56,122 nt of DNA, taken from Chloroflexota bacterium. Lineage in GTDB: Bacteria; Chloroflexota; Anaerolineae; Anaerolineales; UBA4823. Below are positions 17,341 to 24,533 of this stretch, one piece after another. Below the pieces are notes generated by a model, which made no database searches, was not told the origin of the DNA, and worked only from the letters and a program-made list of their open reading frames with translations. Made by a program: the position numbers and the translations under genes. The stretch covers positions 1 through 56,122 of the forward strand of contig JAKQIM010000028.1 of the NCBI GenBank assembly GCA_029557965.1, given 5' to 3'. Numbering within the stretch: the stretch's first letter is position 1; every line of letters begins with the position of its first letter.

Positions 17341-19889
17341 TCACTGGCTTGAAACCCGGGCAGTTCTTCGGTCTTGTCGCCCATCTGGACGACATGGAAA
17401 GGCATCCAGGCCACGCCGAAGAAATCGAGCAGCACATCCTTCTTCAGCGGCGAGATCTTTGTTTCTGTGATCTCGTTTGCCAGGTCGCCCCAACGCGCAC
17501 TGACCTCTTCGATGAGGGCATCCTTTTCTTTTTCCAGTGCAGCGATCTCTTGCTTGAATTGTTCGATGGCATCAATTGATTCATCAACATCGGCCTTGGC
17601 TTGCTCGGTCAGGCGGCGCTTGGTAAGGGAGCTGGTCAGGCTGCGTTTGCGGCCGAAACCCAGCAGGCTGGCGACGTTCTCCAGGTGGGTACCGCCTTCT
17701 TCAAGCTTGCGTTGTGAATGTTCGGCCTCGTCCTGGCGCAGTTCACGTTCTTCACGCGCCAGCTTATCTTTCAGGGTGCGCAGCTTGGTCTCAAAGGTGG
17801 TGGTAGCCTTTTTGGCTTCGGCATCGCGGGCTGTGCGAGCAGCCTCGGCGCACTGAGAGCGGAACTCGGCTGCTGAAACCTGGGGCCCGGCGTATAACTT
17901 GAGCGCCTCATTGGTGCGCACCGTCACCTCGGCCGAGCGGAAGGCCCAATCGACAAAATCCTTTTCCATTGCGGCCAGGGTTTTGGCCTCAGAAAAGGGC
18001 GTTTCTAGCGCCGCAAAGCGTGCCTGCGGATCGGGCTTATCGTCCAGGGCCCGGTTATTGATCTGGGTGGCGATGTAATCATCCCAGCGCACCATGCCGC
18101 GCCGGTCGGGATTTTGCACCACAGCGGTTTTGAAGGCCTCGGTGTCAACGTTATACTTGCGGTTCAGGTAGCGGATGCTGGCTTGTGCCAGCACCACCGG
18201 GCGGTAAACGATGCCCTGGCTCATGGCCTCTTGGGGATACGTTTTGCCGGCGGCTTTGAAGGCCTGGGTAAATGTCAGGTTATTGGGCAAGAAGTATTCG
18301 GCAATGCCGGCTGGAACCGCGGGCCGCGTGCTGGTCAGCGCTGCGGTGGCCTGGCTGGCGGTCTGGCGCGCCGCAGGTGCGGGCACTGCCGCAGGGGCAG
18401 CCACAGGGATCGGCTGGACCTGTCCAAGCGGGGCTGCCGCTGAGGCCTGGCTGGGTGCCAGAGCTGCCGCCGGGGCCTGGATCTTGGCGCCCACCATCTC
18501 GTTGAGGGCAGGGATCTGGCTGCGCGTCAACGGGCCAGCCAGGTAATTCATTGCCCAGCGGGTAGAGAAAACCTGGGGCTGTTTTTCGTGCACGTTGTGC
18601 AGCAAGAAGACGCGTTTGCCCAGGCCAGAGATCATGCGGTCATAAGCGGCCCGGTCCAGCCCTGCTGAGGTGGCACTTTCCAGCCCGTCTAACAAGCGTT
18701 GTTTGTCCTGGTCGGTTTGCAGCTTGCCAATGAACCAGGAGCCTGCATTCGAAAGGGCTTTGTAATCCACATCCACCGGGTTTTGGGTCACCAGCACCTG
18801 CCCCACGCCAAAGGCGCGCGCCTGCTTGAGCATGCGCAGCATGAGGGGCTTGGTAGAAGGGTTGGCAATAGGCGGCAAGTAGCCGAAGATTTCGTCAAAG
18901 TAGAGGATGGCACGCAGCACCGAGGAGCCCGATTGTGAGCGCATCCAGGTTTCGACCGCCGAATAGAGCAATGTAATGAAGAAAGTACGCTCTGCTTCGG
19001 TGAGGTGCGCCAGGTAAAAGACACTGTGGCGCGGCCGCCCATCTGGCCCAAACAGCAGGCTGGGAATATCCAGCGGTTGGCCTTCGATCCACGTTTGGAA
19101 GGCCGGCGAAGCCAGGATGTTGTTGAGCAGCATCGCCAGGCTGAAGCGGTCTTTCTCGGGGAAGAAGGTGTTGACGTCGAAAACGCCCAGCTTGGCAAAG
19201 GGCGGGGTTTGAGCTTGCAAGATCAACTCGCCCAGGTCCAGGTCTTTGCCCTGGCTCCAGGCATGCTCGAAGATGTTCGAAAGCAAGATGTGCTCGCGTG
19301 AGCGCACGGGGTCCACATCTTGCATGCCTACCAGCCCCAGCAGCGCGGTGACGGTGCCAGAGATCTTCTCTCGCAGCAGTTCGCGGTTGCTTTCCCAGGG
19401 AATGGCGGGAGCTTTGAGCGAGGCCAGGATACTGACCGGGATACCGGCATCAGAGCCGGGGGTGTAAATGGCAAAATGAGCCGAGTTCTTCAGGTTCAGC
19501 ATGCGGTCTTGGCCGATTCCCCAGCTTTCCAGGCCTTTTTTCCAGCTCTCAGCCGCTTCAGCCGCTGCCTGTTCCACAGATTTGCCTTCCCGGCGAGCCT
19601 GGTCTGCGTTGACCCAGGGCTGAAAGTCTTGCGGCAGCAGGTCGGGGAAGTGCAGCAAGAGGTTGGTGATATCCCCTTTGGGGTCGATCAACAGGGCCGG
19701 TATACCGTTCAGGGCGGCCTCCTCCAACAGGCCGATGCATAAGCCTGTCTTACCAGAGCCCGTCATGCCTACCACAACGGCATGGGTGGTCAGGTCAGAT
19801 GGATCATACAGCAGAGGCTGTTCGGTTACTTTGCCCGTTTTGGTGTCAAAGATACGCCCCAGGTAGAAATTGCCTTCTGTCTCGATCAT
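17337..19889 (-). CDS. HerA/DUF87-type ATPase with C-terminal coiled coil
   Basis: 850 aa. The N-terminal ATPase has Walker A GMTGSGKT (41-48), LLIDPKGDITNLL, Walker B ILYFDEIFGYLPP (D332, E333) and the arginine/Gln segment GVGQVLVTQNPVDVDYKAL, as in the HerA/FtsK superfamily. A Pro/Ala-rich linker (about 475-530) leads to a C-terminal half of unknown fold with charged coiled coils around 690-760 and 790-825. Such proteins are hexameric motors on DNA or on protein partners; no nuclease domain is fused. The start ATG has AGGAG about 6 nt upstream and a TATAAT -10 box at 19935-19930. It is the first gene of a two-gene operon with the cyclase/STAND protein. Confidence 0.85.
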   Translation of the reverse strand: MIETEGNFYLGRIFDTKTGKVTEQPLLYDPSDLTTHAVVVGMTGSGKTGLCIGLLEEAALNGIPALLIDPKGDITNLLLHFPDLLPQDFQPWVNADQARREGKSVEQAAAEAAESWKKGLESWGIGQDRMLNLKNSAHFAIYTPGSDAGIPVSILASLKAPAIPWESNRELLREKISGTVTALLGLVGMQDVDPVRSREHILLSNIFEHAWSQGKDLDLGELILQAQTPPFAKLGVFDVNTFFPEKDRFSLAMLLNNILASPAFQTWIEGQPLDIPSLLFGPDGRPRHSVFYLAHLTEAERTFFITLLYSAVETWMRSQSGSSVLRAILYFDEIFGYLPPIANPSTKPLMLRMLKQARAFGVGQVLVTQNPVDVDYKALSNAGSWFIGKLQTDQDKQRLLDGLESATSAGLDRAAYDRMISGLGKRVFLLHNVHEKQPQVFSTRWAMNYLAGPLTRSQIPALNEMVGAKIQAPAAALAPSQASAAAPLGQVQPIPVAAPAAVPAPAARQTASQATAALTSTRPAVPAGIAEYFLPNNLTFTQAFKAAGKTYPQEAMSQGIVYRPVVLAQASIRYLNRKYNVDTEAFKTAVVQNPDRRGMVRWDDYIATQINNRALDDKPDPQARFAALETPFSEAKTLAAMEKDFVDWAFRSAEVTVRTNEALKLYAGPQVSAAEFRSQCAEAARTARDAEAKKATTTFETKLRTLKDKLAREERELRQDEAEHSQRKLEEGGTHLENVASLLGFGRKRSLTSSLTKRRLTEQAKADVDESIDAIEQFKQEIAALEKEKDALIEEVSARWGDLANEITETKISPLKKDVLLDFFGVAWMPFHVVQMGDKTEELPGFQASE

Positions 19890-19929
19890 GAATTCTCCTT
19901 CCTTAAAACTCCCTTACGTGATAGGGTTA

Positions 19930-19935
19930 ATTATA
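19930..19935 (-). promoter_or_regulatory. -10 box of the HerA-cyclase operon
   Basis: TATAAT on the minus strand, about 40 nt before the HerA start codon. No convincing -35 box is seen (an A-rich stretch occupies its place). Confidence 0.5.
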
Positions 19936-19988
19936 CCCTGCTTGAGGTTTTTTTCTACCGTAGAGACTGTTCTTCCTGGGTTATAAAT

Positions 19989-20040
19989 CCCCAGAATGAA
20001 GATGAGCGGCGCTGATGCGCCGCTCATCTTCATTCTGGGG
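19989..20040 (-). terminator. Perfect 24-bp hairpin at the end of the zinc-ribbon/PLD operon
   Basis: Arms 19989-20012 and 20017-20040 are perfect complements with a 4-nt loop (TGAT). The arm nearest the gene contains the stop codon and last codons of the PLD gene, so the hairpin starts inside the reading frame. There is no U-tract after it on either strand. It lies upstream of the HerA promoter. Confidence 0.7.
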
Positions 20041-21121
20041 CCATCTGGTACACGCGCCAGAATTCTTCGAGATACTGGGCCGCTACGTCAGGGCTGAAGA
20101 TCACCAACACGTTTTCGTCGTTGCGGTTTTCGGCGCTGGCGGTGAAATTGTACGAGCCGGTGATCACGATCGACTCATCAATGATCATCACCTTGTGGTG
20201 CATGTCGTTGGGGTTGCCGTCCAGGCGCACCGCCAGCCCGGCGCTGCGCAGGTTTTCAAACTCGGTGCCCGTGTTCGTATTGTACTGGGCTTTTTCGAAG
20301 ACACCCGCCACCGTCACGCCCACCTGGGAGCGAGACAGCATGACAGATGCCAGGTCGTCAGATGTGTAAGAAAAGGCCATGAAGTAGATGCTCTCTTTGG
20401 CTCCTGCCACCAGCTCGAGCAAGCGTTCGATGGGGTCGTCATCTGGCGAGAAATAGACCTCCAGTTGGGTGCCCTCCACCGTCAGCACCGGGTAGGGTGT
20501 ATCGGCAGAGCCATTGGTGCCGAAGTTGTCATCGACAAATTCTTCTTCGAATTCGCGTGTGTAATTTTCTGCCAGGCGGGTAGAACGGATGCGGATCAGG
20601 TTGTTGTCGTTGCGGTACAGGCCGCCCACCGTCAGGTTGGTCGAGCCGGTCCACACCTCGTAACGGTCGATGACCAGGAATTTGTTGTGCATCAAGCCTT
20701 CGCGGCGGTCACCAATCACCTGGATGCCGGCGTCGATCAACTCTTGGATCTCGTCCTCATCCATGTTCTCACTCTCGGTGGTCACCCGCACCTGCACCCC
20801 GCGCTGGTGTGCATCCAGCAGAGCGTCGCGCACGCTCCAGATATTGAAGGAATACATGGCCATATCCACGCTCAGGCGGGCCTGGTCGATGGCTGCCGCC
20901 AGGGGTTCGTCAGGGCCGCCCTCGTAATCCCTGGCGTTGGGTGCAGTGGGGTCGGTGAAGTAGACCCAGATCCAATCCACGGGGGCCTGGGTGGATGCAG
21001 GGGCCGGACGGGTGGTGGGCCGCGAGGTGGGCGCAGGGGCATTTTCGCCACTGCAAGCCAGGGCTGCCAGCAGCAGCACCGCCAGGAGCCCCCATGGGAT
21101 CATGCGCCGGGGCCGCTTCAT
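20030..21121 (-). CDS. Phospholipase-D-like (two HKD motifs) lipoprotein
   Basis: 363 aa from ATG 21121; the upstream gene's TGA overlaps this start by 4 nt (ATGA), which decides the start over an ATG 12 nt upstream. A signal sequence with a lipobox-like end (LLAALAC) gives a lipid-anchored, extracytoplasmic protein with a Pro/Thr linker. Two complete HKD motifs are present: MHNKFLVID followed by GSTN, and MHHKVMIID followed by GSYN. The family includes phospholipase D, cardiolipin synthase and Nuc-type nucleases; the two-motif monomer with short spacing fits a Nuc/PLD-like hydrolase, with unknown substrate. It is the last gene of the zinc-ribbon operon. Confidence 0.85.
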   Translation of the reverse strand: MKRPRRMIPWGLLAVLLLAALACSGENAPAPTSRPTTRPAPASTQAPVDWIWVYFTDPTAPNARDYEGGPDEPLAAAIDQARLSVDMAMYSFNIWSVRDALLDAHQRGVQVRVTTESENMDEDEIQELIDAGIQVIGDRREGLMHNKFLVIDRYEVWTGSTNLTVGGLYRNDNNLIRIRSTRLAENYTREFEEEFVDDNFGTNGSADTPYPVLTVEGTQLEVYFSPDDDPIERLLELVAGAKESIYFMAFSYTSDDLASVMLSRSQVGVTVAGVFEKAQYNTNTGTEFENLRSAGLAVRLDGNPNDMHHKVMIIDESIVITGSYNFTASAENRNDENVLVIFSPDVAAQYLEEFWRVYQMAPE

Positions 21122-21672
21122 GGCAGCACCCACAGGGCCGCTTCCGAAAGGCGCACGTTCAGGCGCACCTCTTTGAGCATATCACTGCGCCCGGCTTCGA
21201 TCGCCAAAACGATGAAATCGGCCATGGGTTGGATATCGCGGCGGTGCAGGGTCACAGGCTCAAAGGCCGCCGCCGGGCCAGGCTGCAGGGCCGGTGATTG
21301 GAGCAGCATGCGCTGGCCCAGGCTGAGCATCGTTTCCAGCGAGCAGTCGAAGGCGGGGATAAAGAAACGCCGCGGCTGTGCCCATAGGCTTTGCGCCTCT
21401 TTCCCTTTGTCACCATGCCCGTAGATCTGGCGCTGGAGTTGAACTGTGCCATCAGCCACCCAGTAAGGCTTACCGCGCCCTGCCGGGGGAATGCCGGTTG
21501 CAAACTGCACCACCAGCGGCAGGGTGCCTTTGCCGCTGGCCTCGGGATCGTCGTTCAAGGCCAGGCCTTGCCCACAGCGGGCGCACACCCAGGCCACTTC
21601 TTCAGGCTGGGCTGGAATGGGGGTATCACACTTAAAACATGCCAGGGGAACGAGTGTTACTGGTCTAGCCAC
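21118..21672 (-). CDS. Zinc-ribbon protein of unknown function (third gene of operon)
   Basis: 184 aa with a GTG start at 21672; GAGGAG lies 8 nt upstream. The first 40 residues form a zinc ribbon (CFKCDTPI and CARCGQGL). The remainder has no membrane segment and no motif I recognise; features include YWVADGTVQLQRQIYG and RRFFIPAFDCSLETMLSLGQ. The phrase 'FFIPAF' also fits the idea that it inspects or modifies a partner protein, but no function can be stated. The start overlaps the previous gene by 16 nt, and its stop overlaps the PLD start by 4 nt. Confidence 0.7.
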   Translation of the reverse strand: MARPVTLVPLACFKCDTPIPAQPEEVAWVCARCGQGLALNDDPEASGKGTLPLVVQFATGIPPAGRGKPYWVADGTVQLQRQIYGHGDKGKEAQSLWAQPRRFFIPAFDCSLETMLSLGQRMLLQSPALQPGPAAAFEPVTLHRRDIQPMADFIVLAIEAGRSDMLKEVRLNVRLSEAALWVLP

Positions 21673-22709
21673 GATGACAACTCCTCGATCTGTTTACTCA
21701 TCTTGCCAACATCCAGGAGCGCCTCGCCCTTCTTTTTTTTGCCCTGGTTGAATTCATATTCTTCGCCATAGCGGAAGGAAGTGTAAGCCTTACCGATCAA
21801 TACAAAGCCTGCGATCAACAGCCCTACCCCCAGCACGAAGATCCCTTCGGCATCATCCCCTGCCTGGATGCCCAGCCAGAAGCAGATTGCCGGCAGATCG
21901 ATCGCCATGAAGGCGCCCAGCAACATGCCGCCAACCAGCACCGCGGCGCGGTAAAGGGTGTTGCCGGGGGCCTTGCCATATAACACCATGCCGGTATAGC
22001 CGTCCACTGCCACCTGGAAGGAGCGCCCGCGGTACAGGTAGCGCATCACCCACAAAGGGTAATACACCAACCCCATCCGCTGGCGCAGAAAGCGCACGAA
22101 CACCTGCCCAATGCGGTCCAGCTTTGCTGCATCGTGAATGCGCTTCTGAAAATCGGCCTCCGCCCCGCTGCGCGCTTCGCTGGTGGACCCAACCGGCTCG
22201 AAGACCATGCCCGTCTCATGCAGCAAGTCAGGGTCAAAGGCCTCCAGCGGCTGGGTCGAGAGGGGCACCGTTGTCACGCCAAACTCGCGCACATCGCAGG
22301 CGGCATTGTTCCAGAGCATATCTTGCACCACGCGCACCTCGCGCGGTCGGTAAGTGGTAGTTTTGTTTGAGCGGACGCGTTTTTGGCCAAAGACCCAGCT
22401 CAAGACGCGGCTCCAATTGGCCCAGAAGGGCAGGTAAGCCACAAAGGCTTCGCTCAGGCGAGAATTCTTGGCGGCATCCAGGGCAATGGCATAGTTGCCG
22501 GTCAGGAATTTCTGCAAAGCACCAATCGCTTGTTGGCGCTCGATGCGCCGGGGCACCTGGTACCGCTGCATGCCGCGTTCGCCGCGCACCAAAGAGCGCA
22601 GGTCGCAGTAAGGGCACTTGACGATCACCTGCCCCTCAGGGATGGGCACCATGCCCCCGCACTGCGGGCAGGCCAGGCCGTGAAGAGAATCGGAAGCTTG
22701 ATCGCTCAT
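21657..22709 (-). CDS. Zinc-ribbon membrane protein (second gene of operon)
   Basis: 350 aa from ATG 22709, which overlaps the previous gene's stop by 4 nt; the longer open frame upstream is a shadow of that gene. An N-terminal zinc ribbon (CPQCGG, CPYCDLRSLV) is followed by a large soluble region (AYLPFWANWSRVLSWVFGQK, YYPLWVMRYLYRGRSFQVAV) and two C-terminal membrane helices (AVLVGGMLLGAFMAIDLPA, IFVLGVGLLIAGFVLIG). The plan (ribbon, aromatic-rich soluble domain, DGYTGMVLYGKAPG, two helices) is the same as in the upstream gene, so they look like paralogues. The cytosolic ribbon with C-terminal anchor suggests a membrane-tethered adaptor. Confidence 0.7.
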   Translation of the reverse strand: MSDQASDSLHGLACPQCGGMVPIPEGQVIVKCPYCDLRSLVRGERGMQRYQVPRRIERQQAIGALQKFLTGNYAIALDAAKNSRLSEAFVAYLPFWANWSRVLSWVFGQKRVRSNKTTTYRPREVRVVQDMLWNNAACDVREFGVTTVPLSTQPLEAFDPDLLHETGMVFEPVGSTSEARSGAEADFQKRIHDAAKLDRIGQVFVRFLRQRMGLVYYPLWVMRYLYRGRSFQVAVDGYTGMVLYGKAPGNTLYRAAVLVGGMLLGAFMAIDLPAICFWLGIQAGDDAEGIFVLGVGLLIAGFVLIGKAYTSFRYGEEYEFNQGKKKKGEALLDVGKMSKQIEELSSWLDQ

Positions 22710-23533
22710 ACTTTTGCCGCAATCCACAGCGCCAATGCGAACAACACCGGCGCGGCCAACAAAGCCAACACCAGGTACAGGGCTGTGCCAATTAGAATGC
22801 CTTCCGGGTAGCCCGAAAGGGCGCCGATCACCGGGAAGGTGGAGATGCACAGGAAGATCAGGGCCGTCAGCCCACCGATAACCTGGTAGGGCATTTCGGC
22901 TTTGGCCGGGAAAATGTTGGCAAAAACGCCGCCTGTGCCCGCCTCTACCACCGCCAGGTATTCCTGGTTGTTGTAGGCGTATTTGAATTGATACATGGGA
23001 ATGTGCACCAGGGCGCGCTCGGCGATCTCTTTGCCCGGCACCTGGCGCTCCTCCAGCCACTTTGTCACCGCGTCCAGGGGCACGCTTGGCGGCTGGGAAT
23101 CGGCATCCAGGGTTGAATCATATTTGCGCAGGTCGCCGGCGGGCAGCTTGATGTTGCGCACCTCGCTGACTGAGATGGCCGCGGCCGGTTCCATCAGGAT
23201 GCTTTCTTTGCCATTGGCTGCCTGGTGCTTGAAATACCAGAGCGGAAAGTATTGAAAAGCACTGCTCAACAGGCGGGCCTTTTTATCCAGGTCTTTGACG
23301 GTCTGGTTGCCAGCCATCCAGCGTGCCAGGGCAGCACGCGCCTTGGCCTCATCGAAGGTGGGGGCCAGGTACCAATGGAAGACAACTTGCGTCTTATCCA
23401 GGTAAACGGTTGAACTGCAATATGGGCAGGTCAAGAAGATCTGTCCTTCGTCGGGGTGCAGCAATCCGCCGCATTGCGTGCAGTTGAAAACGTTCACCGG
23501 GGTTTGGGTGGGGGCGGGTGAAAGATCGCTCAT
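22706..23533 (-). CDS. Zinc-ribbon membrane protein (first gene of operon)
   Basis: 275 aa. The zinc ribbon at residues 18-40 (CTQCGGLLHPDEGQI, CPYCSS) is followed by a soluble region with FQYFPLWYFKH and ALVHIPMYQFKYAYNNQEYLAVVEAGTG. Two or three membrane helices end the protein (QVIGGLTALIFLCISTFPVI, ALYLVLALLAAPVLFALALW). The layout parallels the next gene, with 'PLWYFKH' and 'PLWVMRY' in comparable positions. No enzymatic motif is seen. A TATAAT box ends 8 nt before the ATG, so the mRNA probably has little or no leader. The -35 region lies in the end of the NUDIX gene upstream. Confidence 0.7.
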   Translation of the reverse strand: MSDLSPAPTQTPVNVFNCTQCGGLLHPDEGQIFLTCPYCSSTVYLDKTQVVFHWYLAPTFDEAKARAALARWMAGNQTVKDLDKKARLLSSAFQYFPLWYFKHQAANGKESILMEPAAAISVSEVRNIKLPAGDLRKYDSTLDADSQPPSVPLDAVTKWLEERQVPGKEIAERALVHIPMYQFKYAYNNQEYLAVVEAGTGGVFANIFPAKAEMPYQVIGGLTALIFLCISTFPVIGALSGYPEGILIGTALYLVLALLAAPVLFALALWIAAKV

Positions 23534-23541
23534 AGGCTGAA

Positions 23542-23570
23542 ATTATAGCAGGGTGTTTTCATAATACGAA
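23542..23570 (-). promoter_or_regulatory. Promoter of the zinc-ribbon/PLD operon
   Basis: On the minus strand TTCGTA (23570-23565), a 17-bp spacer and TATAAT (23547-23542). The ATG at 23533 is 8 nt beyond the -10 box, implying a nearly leaderless transcript. Confidence 0.55.
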
Positions 23571-24533
23571 AGTGCCTTTTTGCAGATTTTCTACCACTGC
23601 CTGGTGCAGCGGTGCAATAATGGCATTCACGTCCAACGCCAGGAGTTCGGCTGGCGAAACCCAGGCCACCTGGCTGGTTTCTACCTGGTCGGCCCGGAGC
23701 TGACCAGCCAATGGGCGGCAGGCAAAGATGCTCACCAGGCCCTGTGTGCGGTCGCCGTTCGGATATTCCCAGATGTGGGTCGGTGAGAATACACCCATCA
23801 GGCGTTCAGGCTGCACGTGCAGGCCGGTTTCCTCGAATACTTCGCGTATTACAGTATACGCTGCATTCTCACCCAGGTTGCTGAAGCCCCCCGGCAGGTT
23901 CCATTGGCCGTCGTCGGTGCGCCGGCCTACCAAAATCTGCCCCGCCTCGTTCATCACCACCCCGGTGGCCCCTACGCCGATGAAGGGCGCGTGGCCGATG
24001 ATCTGGCGGATATTCTGGATCTGGTCTACAACATGGGGGTGGGCAAAAGGCGGCGCAAAGGCCGGGGGCCTGCCAGCCAGGGCATCGCGCAGCATGTGCT
24101 GATAGAAGACTGGCATTTCTCCCAGGGGCAGGTCAGGCGGCTCAAAAAAGCGCAGCTCCAGGGTCTCGCGGTGGTCTGGGCTGCCGCCATCGGCCTGCAG
24201 GTGACCGGAGACAGCCTGCCCTTCAAAGCAGACTGTGAACTGCTGTACCTGGTCGCCGTTGGGGTACACGGCATCATAAGCCGGATCGCAGTAAACGCCT
24301 ACCAGGCGCAGGGGGCCGGCTTGCAAGCCGGTCTCTTCCCACACCTCGCGCTGTGCGCAAGATAGAATATCCTCGCCCAGCTCCAGCGAACCACCCGGCA
24401 GCCCCCAGACCTTGAAGTCGGCTCGGTGCTGCAAAAGCACCTGGCCCCTGGCGTTGCGCAAAACCACCGAGGCATAAGCCATGAAGATCTTATGATGGCC
24501 GACCAGGCCGCGGATATAGGGGATGTATTCCAT
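23559..24533 (-). CDS. Tandem NUDIX hydrolase (two intact NUDIX boxes)
   Basis: 324 aa from ATG 24533. Two NUDIX domains lie in one chain: box 1 GGSLELGEDILSCAQREVWE continuing EETGL (about 48-70), and box 2 GGFSNLGENAAYTVIREVFE continuing EETGL (about 215-237). Both match GX5EX7REUXEEXGU fully, so both may be active. NUDIX enzymes cleave nucleoside diphosphates linked to another group; the substrate cannot be read from the sequence. The ATG overlaps the stop of the IleRS-like gene by 1 nt (TGATG), a strong sign of translational coupling. The two domains resemble each other and look like an internal duplication. Confidence 0.88.
   Translation of the reverse strand: MEYIPYIRGLVGHHKIFMAYASVVLRNARGQVLLQHRADFKVWGLPGGSLELGEDILSCAQREVWEETGLQAGPLRLVGVYCDPAYDAVYPNGDQVQQFTVCFEGQAVSGHLQADGGSPDHRETLELRFFEPPDLPLGEMPVFYQHMLRDALAGRPPAFAPPFAHPHVVDQIQNIRQIIGHAPFIGVGATGVVMNEAGQILVGRRTDDGQWNLPGGFSNLGENAAYTVIREVFEETGLHVQPERLMGVFSPTHIWEYPNGDRTQGLVSIFACRPLAGQLRADQVETSQVAWVSPAELLALDVNAIIAPLHQAVVENLQKGTFVL

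Noticed and set aside
17337-21121. HerA ATPase next to a PLD-family protein, as in a HerA-nuclease defence system
   Set aside because: The PLD protein has a lipoprotein signal, so it acts outside the cytoplasm. It ends in its own hairpin before the HerA promoter, so the two are not one operon.
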